Shown here: positions 21,401 to 31,953 of the stretch, piece by piece | How positions within the stretch are numbered: the stretch's first letter is position 1 | Layout: each line of letters begins with the position of its first letter | NCBI GenBank assembly: GCA_009746045.1 | Contig: RPFO01001782.1 | Coordinates: forward strand, 1-52,500 | Direction of reading: 5' to 3' | DNA length: 52,500 bases | From: Mesostigma viride | Taxonomy: Eukaryota > Streptophyta > Mesostigmatophyceae > Mesostigmatales > Mesostigmataceae | Notes under the pieces: generated by a model | What the model saw: only the letters and a program-made list of their open reading frames with translations | What the model was told of the DNA's origin: nothing | Database searches by the model: none | Translations under genes and position numbers: made by a program

Positions 21401-24400
21401 ACGTGTGTGTGCAGCCGCCCCTTGCGTGCATGGTGAGTGTACCTGTGCGTGAAGTCGCTCCTTGCGTGCATGGTGTGTGTACGTGTGTGTGCAGCCGCCC
21501 CTTGCGTGCATGGTGTATGTACATGTGAGTGCCGTTGCCCCAAGCGTGCATTGTGTGTGTAAGTGTGTGTGCAGCCGGCCCTTGCGTGCATGGTGTGTGT
21601 ACATGTGAGTGCAGCCGGCCCTTGCGTGCATGGTGTGTGTACGTGTGTGTGCAGTTGCCCCTTGCGTGCGCGGTGTATGTACGTGTGTGTGCAGCCGGCC
21701 CTTGCGTGCGCGGTGTGTGTACATGTGAGTGCAGCCGCCCCAAGCGTGTGTACATGTGTGTGCAGTTGCCCCTTGCGTGCGCAGTGGATGTACGTGCGTG
21801 TGCATGCCGGCAATTGCGTGCATGGTGTGTGTACGTGTGTGTGCAGCCGCCCCTTGCGTGCGCGGTGTGTGTACGTGTGTGTGCACTCGCCCCTTGCGTG
21901 CGCGGTGTATGTACGTGTGTGCAGCCGCCCCTTGCGTGCGCGGTGTATGCCAGTGTGTGTGCATGCCGGCCCTTGCGTGCAAGGTGTGTGTAAGTGTGTG
22001 TGCAGCCCCTTGCGTGCATGGTGTATGTACGTGTGTGTGCAGCTGCCCCTTGCGTGCGCGGTGTGTGTACGTGTGTGTGCAGCCGCCCCAAGCGTGCGCG
22101 GTGTATGTACGTGTGTGTGCAGCCGGCCCTTGCGTGCATGGTGTGTGTACGTGTGTGTGCAGCCGGCCCTTGCGTGCGCGGTGGATGTACATGTGTGTGC
22201 AGTCGCCCCTTGCGTGCGCGGTGTAGGTATACGTATGTGTGCAGCCGCCCCTTGCGTGCGCGGTGTAGGTACGTGTGTGTGCAGCCGCCCCAAGCGTGCG
22301 CGGTGTATGTACGTGTGTGTGCAGCCGGCCCTTGCGTGCATGGTGTGTGTACGTGTGTGTGCAGCCGGCCCTTGCGTGCGCGGTGGATGTACATGTGTGT
22401 GCAGTCGCCCCTTGGGTGCGCGGTGTAGGTACGTATGTGTGCAGCCGCCCCTTGCGTGCGCGGTGTATGTACGTGTGTGTGCAGCCGCCCCGTGGTTGCG
22501 CGGTGTATGTACATGTGTGTGCAGTTGCCCCTTGCGTGCGCGGTGTATGTACGTGTGTGTGCAGCCGCCCCTTGCGTGCGCGGTGTAGGTACGTGTGTGT
22601 GCAGCCGCCCCAAGCGTGCGCGGTGTGTGTACATGTGTGTGCAGTTGCCCCTTGCGTGCGCGGTGTGTGTACGTGTGTGTGCAGCCGCCCCTTGCGTGCG
22701 CGGTGTATGTACGTGTGTGTGCAGTTGCCCCTTGCGTGCGCGGTGGATGTACGTGTGTGTGCAGCCGGCCCTTGCGTGCGCGGTGTGTGTACATGTGAGT
22801 GCAGCTGCCCCAAGCGTGCGCGGTGTGTGTACATGTGTGTGCAGTTGCCCCTTGCGTGCGCGGTGGATGTACGTGTGTGTGCAGCCGCCCCTTGCGTGCG
22901 CGGTGTAGGTACGTGTGTGTGCAGCCGCCCCAAGCGTGCGCGGTGTGTGTACGTGTGTGTGCACTCGCCCCTTGCGTGCGCGGTGGATGTACATGTGTGT
23001 GCAGCCGCCCCTTGCGTGCATGGTGTATGTCCATGTGTGGGCAGTTGCCCCTTGCGTGCGCGGTGTATGTACATGTTTTTGCACTCGCCCCTTGCGTGCA
23101 TGGTGTATGTATGTGTGTGTGCAGCCGCCCCTTGCGTGCGCGGTGGATGTACGTGTGTGTGCAGCCACCCCTTTCGTGCGCGGTGTATGTACATGTGAGT
23201 GCCGTCGCCCCAAGCGTGCATTTTGTGTGTAAGTGTGTGTGCAGCAGCCCCTTGCGTGCGCGGTGTATGTACGTGTGTGTGCAGCCGCCCCGTGGTTGCG
23301 CGGTGGATGTACATGTGAGTGGAGCCGGTCCTTGCGTGCGCGGTGTATGTACGTGTGTGTGCAGCCGCCCCTTGCGTGCGTGGTGTGTGTACATGTAAGT
23401 GCAGCCGCCCCTTGCGTGCGCGGTGTATGTACGTGTGTGTGCAGCCGCCCCAAGCGTGCGCGGTGTGTGTACATGTGAGTGCAGCTGCCCCAAGCGTGCG
23501 CGGTGTGTGTACATGTGTGTGCAGTTGCCCCTTGCGTGCGCGGTGGATGTACGTGTGTGTGCATGCCGGCAATTGCGTGCATGGTGTGTGTACGTGTGTG
23601 TGCAGCCGCCCCAAGCGTGCGCGGTGTGTGTACGTGTGTGTGCACTCGCCCCTTGCGTGCGCGGTGGATGTACATGTGTGTGCAGCCGCCCCTTGCGTGC
23701 ATGGTGTATGTCCATGTGTGGGCAGTTGCCCCTTGCGTGCGCGGCGTATGTACATGTTTTTGCACTCGCCCCTTGCGTGCATGGTGTATGTATGTGTGTG
23801 TGCAGCCGCCCCTTGCGTGCGCGGTGGATGTACGTGTGTGTGCAGCCACCCCTTTCGTGCGCGGTGTATGTACATGTGAGTGCCGTCGCCCCAAGCGTGC
23901 ATTTTGTGTGTAAGTGTGTGTGCAGCAGCCCCTTGCGTGCGCGGTGTATGTACGTGTGTGTGCAGCCGCCCCGTGGTTGCGCGGTGGATGTACATGTGAG
24001 TGGAGCCGGTCCTTGCGTGCGCGGTGTATGTACGTGTGTGTGCAGCCGCCCCTTGCGTGCGCGGTGTAGGTACGTATGTGTGCAGCCGCCCCTTGCGTGC
24101 GCGGTGTATGTACGTGTGTGTGCAGCCGCTCCAAGCGTGCGCGGTGTGTGTACATGTGAGTGCAGCTGCCCCAAGCGTGCGCGGTGTGTGTACATGTGTG
24201 TGCAGTTGCCCCTTGCGTGCGCGGTGGATGTACGTGTGTGTGCATGCCGGCAATTGCGTGCATGGTGTGTGTACGTGTGTGTGCAGCCGCCCCTTGCGTG
24301 CGCGGTGTGTGTACATGTGAGTGCCGTCGCCCCAAGCGTGCATTTTGTGTGTAAGTGTGTGTGCAGCCGCCCCTTGCGTGCGCGGTGTAGGTACGTGTGT

Positions 24401-27400
24401 GTGCAGCCGCCCCAAGCGTGCGCGGTGTATGTACGTGTGTGTGCAGCCGCCCCAAGCGTGCGCGGTGTGTGTACATGTGAGTGCAGCTGCCCCAAGCGTG
24501 CGCGGTGTGTGTACATGTGTGTGCAGTTGCCCCTTGCGTGCGCGGTGGATGTACGTGTGTGTGCATGCCGGCAATTGCGTGCATGGTGTGTGTACGTGTG
24601 TGTGCAGCCGCCCCAAGCGTGCGCGGTGTGTGTACGTGTGTGTGCACTCGCCCCTTGCGTGCGCGGTGGATGTACATGTGTGTGCAGCCGCCCCTTGCGT
24701 GCATGGTGTATGTCCATGTGTGGGCAGTTGCCCCTTGCGTGCGCGGTGTATGTACATGTTTTTGCACTCGCCCCTTGCGTGCATGGTGTATGTATGTGTG
24801 TGTGCAGCCGCCCCTTGCGTGCGCGGTGGATGTACGTGTGTGTGCAGCCACCCCTTTCGTGCGCGGTGTATGTACATGTGAGTGCCGTCGCCCCAAGCGT
24901 GCATTTTGTGTGTAAGTGTGTGTGCAGCAGCCCCTTGCGTGCGCGGTGTATGTACGTGTGTGTGCAGCCGCCCCGTGGTTGCGCGGTGGATGTACATGTG
25001 AGTGGAGCCGGTCCTTGCGTGCGCGGTGTATGTACGTGTGTGTGCAGCCGCCCCTTGCGTGCGCGGTGTAGGTACGTATGTGTGCAGCCACCCCTTTCGT
25101 GCGCGGTGTATGTACATGTGAGTGCCGTCGCCCCAAGCGTGCATTTTGTGTGTAAGTGTGTGTGCAGCAGCCCCTTGCGTGCGCGGTGTATGTACGTGTG
25201 TGTGCAGCCGCCCCGTGGTTGCGCGGTGGATGTACATGTGAGTGGAGCCGGTCCTTGCGTGCGCGGTGTATGTACGTGTGTGTGCAGCCGCCCCTTGCGT
25301 GCGCGGTGTAGGTACGTATGTGTGCAGCCGCCCCTTGCGTGCGCGGTGTATGTACGTGTGTGTGCAGCCGCTCCAAGCGTGCGCGGTGTGTGTACATGTG
25401 AGTGCAGCTGCCCCAAGCGTGCGCAGTGTGTGTACATGTGTGTGCAGTTGCCCCTTGCGTGCGCGGTGGATGTACGTGTGTGTGCATGCCGGCAATTGCG
25501 TGCATGGTGTGTGTACGTGTGTGTGCAGCCGCCCCTTGCGTGCGCGGTGTGTGTACATGTGAGTGCCGTCGCCCCAAGCGTGCATTTTGTGTGTAAGTGT
25601 GTGTGCAGCCGCCCCTTGCGTGCGCGGTGTAGGTACGTGTGTGTGCAGCCGCCCCTTGCGTGCGCGGTGTATGTACGTGTGTGTGCAGCCGCCCCAAGCG
25701 TGCGCGGTGTGTGTACATGTGAGTGCAGCTGCCCCAAGCGTGCGCGGTGTGTGTACATGTGTGTGCAGTTGCCCCTTGCGTGCGCGGTGGATGTACGTGT
25801 GTGTGCATGCCGGCAATTGCGTGCATGGTGTGTGTACGTGTGTGTGCAGCCGCCCCTTGCGTGCGCGGTGTGTGTACGTGTGTGTGCACTCGCCCCTTGC
25901 GTGCGCGGTGGATGTACATGTGTGTGCAGCCGCCCCTTGCGTGCATGGTGTATGTCCATGTGTGGGCAGTTGCCCCTTGCGTGCGCGGTGTATGTACATG
26001 TTTTTGCACTCGCCCCTTGCGTGCATGGTGTATGTATGAGTGTGTGCAGCCGCCCCTTGCGTGCGCGGTGGATGTACGTGTGTGTGCAGCCACCCCTTTC
26101 GTGCGCGGTGTATGTACATGTGAGTGCCGTCGCCCCAAGCGTGCATTTTGTGTGTAAGTGTGTGTGCAGCAGCCCCTTGCGTGCGCGGTGTATGTACGTG
26201 TGTGTGCAGCCGCCCCGTGGTTGCGCGGTGGATGTACATGTGAGTGGAGCCGGTCCTTGCGTGCGCGGTGTATGTACGTGTGTGTGCAGCCGCCCTTGCG
26301 TGCGCGGTGTAGGTACGTATGTGTGCAGCCGCCCCTTGCGTGCGCGGTGTATGTACGTGTGTGTGCAGCCGCCCCAAGCGTGCGCGGTGTGTGTACATGT
26401 GAGTGCAGCTGCCCCAAGCGTGCGCGGTGTGTGTACATGTGTGTGCAGTTGCCCCTTGCGTGCGCGGTGGATGTAGGTGTGTGTGCATGCCGGCAATTGC
26501 GTGCATGGTGTGTGTACGTGTGTGTGCAGCCGCCCCTTGCGTGCGCGGTGTGTGTACATGTGAGTGCCGTCGCCCCAAGCGTGCATTTTGTGTGTAAGTG
26601 TGTGTGCAGCCGCCCCTTGCGTGCGCGGTGTAGGTACGTGTGTGTGCAGCCGCCCCAAGCGTGCGCGGTGTGTGTACGTGTGTGTGCAGCCGCCCCAAGC
26701 GTGCGCGGTGTGTGTACATGTGAGTGCAGCTGCCCCAAGCGTGCGCGGTGTGTGTACATGTGTGTGCAGTTGCCCCTTGCGTGCGCGGTGGATGTACGTG
26801 TGTGTGCATGCCGGCAATTGCGTGCATGGTGTGTGTACGTGTGTGTGCAGCCGCCCCTTGCGTGCGCGGTGTGTGTACGTGTGTGTGCACTCGCCCCTTG
26901 CGTGCGCGGTGTATGTACGTGTGTGTGCAGCCGCCCCTTGCGTGCGCGGTGTAGGTACGTGTGTGTGCAGCCGCCCCAAGCGTGCGCGGTGTATGTATGT
27001 GTGTGTGCAGCCGCCCCTTGCGTGCGCGGTGGATGTACGTGTGTGTGCAGCCACCCCTTTCGTGCGCGGTGTATGTACATGTGAGTGCCGTCGCCCCAAG
27101 CGTGCATTTTGTGTGTAAGTGTGTGTGCAGCAGCCCCTTGCGTGCGCGGTGTATGTACGTGTGTGTGCAGCCGCCCCGTGGTTGCGCGGTGGATGTACAT
27201 GTGAGTGGAGCCGGTCCTTGCGTGCGCGGTGTATGTACGTGTGTGTGCAGCCGCCCCTTGCGTACGTGGTGTGTGTACATGTAAGTGCAGCCGCCCCTTG
27301 CGTGCGGGGTGTATGTACGTGTGTGTGCAGCCGTCCCTTGCGTGCGCGGTGTGTGTACGTGTGAGTGCAGCTGCCCCAAGCGTGCGCGGTGTGTGTACAT

Positions 27401-29282
27401 GTGTGTGCAGTTGCCCCTTGCGTGCGCGGTGGATGTACGTGTGTGTGCATGCCGGCAATTGCGTGCATGGTGTGTGTACGTGTGTGTGCAGCCGCCCCTT
27501 GCGTGCGCGGTGTGTGTACGTGTGTGTGCACTCGCCCCTTGCGTGCGCGGTGGATGTACATGTGTGTGCAGCCGCCCCTTGCGTGCATGGTGTATGTCCA
27601 TGTGTGGGCAGTTGCCCCTTGCGTGCGCGGCGTATGTACATGTTTTTGCACTCGCCCCTTGCGTGCATGGTGTATGTATGTGTGTGTGCAGCCGCCCCTT
27701 GCGTGCGCGGTGGATGTACGTGTGTGTGCAGCCACCCCTTTCGTGCGCGGTGTATGTACATGTGAGTGCCGTCGCCCCAAGCGTGCATTTTGTGTGTAAG
27801 TGTGTGTGCAGCAGCCCCTTGCGTGCGCGGTGTATGTACGTGTGTGTGCAGCCCCCCCGTGGTTGCGCGGTGGATGTACATGTGAGTGGAGCCGGTCCTT
27901 GCGTGCGCGGTGTATGTACGTGTGTGTGCAGCCGCCCCTTGCGTGCGCGGTGTAGGTACGTATGTGTGCAGCCGCCCCTTGCGTGCGCGGTGTATGTACG
28001 TGTGTGTGCAGCCGCTCCAAGCGTGCGCGGTGTGTGTACATGTGAGTGCAGCTGCCCCAAGCGTGCGCGGTGTGTGTACATGTGTGTGCAGTTGCCCCTT
28101 GCGTGCGCGGTGGATGTACGTGTGTGTGCATGCCGGCAATTGCGTGCATGGTGTGTGTACGTGTGTGTGCAGCCGCCCCTTGCGTGCGCGGTGTGTGTAC
28201 ATGTGAGTGCCGTCGCCCCAAGCGTGCATTTTGTGTGTAAGTGTGTGTGCAGCCGCCCTTGCGTGCGCGGTGTAGGTACGTGTGTGTGCAGCCGCCCCAA
28301 GCGTGCGCGGTGTATGTACGTGTGTGTGCAGCCGCCCCAAGCGTGCGCGGTGTGTGTACATGTGAGTGCAGCTGCCCCAAGCGTGCGCGGTGTGTGTACA
28401 TGTGTGTGCAGTTGCCCCTTGCGTGCGCGGTGGATGTACGTGTGTGTGCATGCCGGCAATTGCGTGCATGGTGTGTGTACGTGTGTGTGCAGCCGCCCCT
28501 TGCGTGCGCGGTGTGTGTACGTGTGTGTGCACTCGCCCCTTGCGTGCGCGGTGGATGTACATGTGTGTGCAGCCGCCCCTTGCGTGCATGGTGTATGTCC
28601 ATGTGTGGGCAGTTGCCCCTTGCGTGCGCGGTGTATGTACATGTTTTTGCACTCGCCCCTTGCGTGCATGGTGTATGTATGTGTGTGTGCAGCCGCCCCT
28701 TGCGTGCGCGGTGGATGTACGTGTGTGTGCAGCCACCCCTTTCGTGCGCGGTGTATGTACATGTGAGTGCCGTCGCCCCAAGCGTGCATTTTGTGTGTAA
28801 GTGTGTGTGCAGCAGCCCCTTGCGTGCGCGGTGTATGTACGTGTGTGTGCAGCCGCCCCGTGGTTGCGCGGTGGATGTACATGTGAGTGGAGCCGGTCCT
28901 TGCGTGCGCGGTGTATGTACGTGTGTGTGCAGCCGCCCCTTGCGTGCGCGGTGTAGGTACGTATGTGTGCAGCCGCCCCTTGCGTGCGCGGTGTATGTAC
29001 ATGTGAGTGCCGTCGCCCCAAGCGTGCATTTTGTGTGTAAGTGTGTGTGCAGCAGCCCCTTGCGTGCGCGGTGTATGTACGTGTGTGTGCAGCCGCCCCG
29101 TGGTTGCGCGGTGGATGTACATGTGAGTGGAGCCGGTCCTTGCGTGCGCGGTGTATGTACGTGTGTGTGCAGCCGCCCCTTGCGTGCGCGGTGTAGGTAC
29201 GTATGTGTGCAGCCGCCCCTTGCGTGCGCGGTGTATGTACGTGTGTGTGCAGCCGCTCCAAGCGTGCGCGGTGTGTGTACAT
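18450..29282. repeat. 40-bp minisatellite array, segment C, with higher-order repeats
   Basis: About 270 units. From ~18.5 to ~23.2 kb the order of variants repeats that of ~2.8-7.3 kb (offset 15.70 kb, then 15.94 kb after a six-unit gain). From 23.2 kb a higher-order pattern appears: the rare variant GCATTTTGTGTGTAAG recurs at 23218, 23899, 24340, 24901, 25141, 25582, 26143, 26583, 27103, 27784, 28226, 28786 and 29026. No gene is supported inside. Confidence 0.95.
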
Positions 29283-29794
29283 TGTCAAGAATCCTGTCTT
29301 GAATATGCCCATTATGCTGACCGTGCAGAAATCTATAATACGGGCAGTTGTATTCGAGCCCTAATTAACAAATAGATATGCTCGGATAGTAGTACCTAAG
29401 TGGGATTTGTCCTACGTGAACGGACACTATGACTATGTGCCAAGTTGTACAATGGCACTAGGACGATTGGTCACTATCTTCACCAGATTATAGTATTGTG
29501 TCATGTGCATGTCATACCATGCCGTACCGAGTCATGCATGCGCATGCACCATGTTCCAACATACCAGCTGTTGTTATCGACCCATTGTCGGCCCATGCGC
29601 ATACCAGGGCCGCCGCCACCACTCACCTACCATAATTACCAATGTACACGCTACCTTGAGGTAGCCATGGAAAGCCACACCATATGGACGTAATAAATAA
29701 TTTTCCTGGCTCCTGACGCTTAAGTTGGCAATGATTCACCACCTACAAATTATTAATTTAAGTCCCCATAATAATAACCCCATGCCCTTTAACA
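29283..29794 (+). repeat. 5' LTR of the non-autonomous element
   Basis: 512 bp, TG...CA ends, about 99.4% identical to 31442-31953. It includes a 5'-half AT-rich stretch and a 3' stretch with ATAATAATAACC. No confident promoter box was assigned. Confidence 0.93.
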
Positions 29795-29812
29795 TGGCAT
29801 CGGAGGTCCGGG
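29795..29812 (+). promoter_or_regulatory. Primer-binding site of the non-autonomous element
   Basis: TGGCATCGGAGGTCCGGG starts immediately after the 5' LTR, with the TGG expected opposite a tRNA CCA end. The priming tRNA was not identified; it differs from the copia element's site. Confidence 0.65.
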
Positions 29813-31433
29813 GCAAGATCTTTCAACGGAATTAACCAACCTCTAAGCGGCAGCTCACATTTTATTGAGCGCCTTGATCATAGTTTATATTTTCATATAC
29901 GGAGCAGCTTGGTCGAATTCTTGTACTTGATACGACCATGATTATGGCGCAGATGCTACCGTGAAATTCAAGGCTTTCAATCGACTTACTTCAATGTGTG
30001 GTAACACCAAATATTCGGGGTGACACCTACCGTCGCTAAAATCCGTCAAGAATTTCCCAAGCTCCGGTGCGCAGGCCAGATCTACGCTTTTATACTTATA
30101 TATGCCCGAAACTGATCAAACGCCAACATTTCGGTGATGGGGACGTCGGCACTGAAGCCTGGCACTCAAAAGGTGCCGGCTCTGGTTCCAGGCAGCGCCA
30201 GTGATTTTTTACCTGGCAGCACATTTTTGGCCGAGTGCAGTGCGTTCAATCGGCGCGGGGTCACTGACGGGCTCCCACTGAGCCGCGCGAGCTGTGAGCA
30301 TCGACGAGAAATCGGCGGAGCTGTTTACCTCAAGAATTTTTCATGAGAACCGGTCTTTCTTTTGTACCGGCACCATTTCGCGTGGCATCAACATTCTTTT
30401 GGGCGCATTCTTTTAAACCGGAATTCTTTTTAAACGGTCATCACTTCAAGAGCCCAGAGCCTGCCATGCTCCAAGTTTCCAAGAAAAAGGGGAACATTCC
30501 CTGGGTCCTGCTCTCAAGGCCAGCCTGCTGACACAGCTGCACACCACACTAAGGAGGGTGCTCACTAACCCCCACGTTGTTTTCAGCACTAGTTGCAGTT
30601 TTATAATTCAGTCACATTTAACTAGTTGCAGGCACCACTAGCAGCAGTAACAGCTAGTTGCATTATCACGTGCCAGCACTAGACACCCACTAGCAACCAG
30701 TTGCCCCATAATGTAAGCAGCAGTAACAGCACAGTCCCATCAGCACCATCACACTGGCATCAACAAGCACAGCAGGCAACACCAGCAGGAACAGAGTACA
30801 CTGCATAGTCCATGCAGGCAGCTACCCACACTTGCCTAGCCAGCAAGGAGAAGTAGTAGCACCCAGCAGCACATGCATGACTCTCCACCACAGGCGTAGA
30901 GTAGATAGTAGCTGCAGTCAGCTGCACGCACTTGTCTAGCTAGCAAGTAGCAGTCCAGCAACCAGCTCTACATCCTCACGTCACAGTTCACCTTGTAGTA
31001 GTTGCAGTAAGTTGCACCAAACCCTGTTGGCAAACAAGTCAAAGTAGCACTACCAGCACCACACAAGACACTGTACCCACACACAGCATAGATCGTGTGT
31101 GCACACACAACAGCTGACGTCACCGGTTTACCAGCAGCTACCAGTACCCAACGTTTTCAGCTGCAACCCTGGCATCAACCAGTACCGGCTACAGTCTGCA
31201 TCCAGACTCAACACTGAGCAACCAGTCTTTACAGTTTAAGAGCCTGTTTCCAGTTTGGCTCCACCCTCGTGTGGCGCACTCCATGTGACAATATGGGGCT
31301 ACACAACCTTGCCCTCATTTTTCTTGCTGTTTTATATCAAGACCAGGGTGTCGTGTAAGGAGGGAATCCACTTAGGTACCCGACTACCCTCGCCCAGGAT
31401 CTAGCATTTGTATTTATAGACAGCATCATGTGC
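29813..31433 (+). other. Non-coding interior of the non-autonomous LTR element
   Basis: No recognisable protein domain. The half from ~30590 to ~31030 is dense in variants of TAGTTGCA and CAGCAGTAACAGC, suggesting old short repeats. The two longest plus-strand frames (30134-30346 and 30343-30531) have no family resemblance that I recognise. Confidence 0.6.
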
Positions 31434-31441
31434 AAGGAGGG
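31434..31441 (+). promoter_or_regulatory. Polypurine tract of the non-autonomous element
   Basis: AAGGAGGG abuts the 3' LTR, the position required for plus-strand priming. Confidence 0.65.
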
Positions 31442-31953
31442 TGTCAAGAATCCTGTCTTGAATATGCCCATTATGCTGACCGTGCAGAAATCTATAATAC
31501 GGGCAACTGTATTCGAGCCCTAATTAACAAATAGATATGCTCGGATAGTAGTACCTAAGTGGGATTTGTCCTACGTGAACGGACACTATGACTATGTGCC
31601 AAGTTGTACAATGGCACTAGGACCATTGGTCACTATCTTCACCAGATTATAGTATTGTGTCATGTGCATGTCATACCATGCCGTACCGAGTCATGCATGC
31701 GCATGCACCATGTTCCAACATACCAGCTGTTGTTATCGACCCATTGTCGGCCCATGCGCATACCAGGGCCGCCGCCACCACTCACCTACCATAATTACCA
31801 ATGTACACGCTACCTTGAGGTAGCCATGGAAAGCCACACCATATGGACGTAATAAATAATTTTCCTGGCTCCTGACGCTTAAGTTGGCAATGATTCACCA
31901 CCTACAAATTATTAATTTAAGTCCCCATAATAATAACCCCATGCCCTTTAACA
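31442..31953 (+). repeat. 3' LTR of the non-autonomous element
   Basis: 512 bp partner of 29283-29794. It is followed directly by target duplication TACAT and resumption of the satellite. Confidence 0.93.

Larger units (their letters stand above)
29283..31953 (+). mobile_element. Non-autonomous LTR retrotransposon (LARD/TRIM-like), full length
   Basis: 2671 bp bounded by 512-bp LTRs with canonical TGTCAAG...TTTAACA ends and flanked by the 5-bp target duplication TACAT (29278-29282 and 31954-31958). A primer-binding site follows the left LTR and a purine tract precedes the right LTR, so the sense strand is plus. The 1647-bp interior has only short frames of 60-70 codons with no gag, protease, integrase or RT motif. 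It therefore depends on another element for copying. The LTRs differ at about three positions (GCAGTTG/GCAACTG and GGACGATT/GGACCATT), so the insertion is young. It is unrelated in sequence to the copia-type element. Confidence 0.93.

Noticed and set aside
18440-29122. Giant minus-strand open frames (over 3500 codons, all three frames) through the 40-bp satellite
   Set aside because: The typical unit contains no TAA, TAG or TGA on the minus strand and 40 is not divisible by three, so every frame stays open by composition. All frames are open at once, there is no non-repeat domain, and the frames run into inserted elements and stop there.
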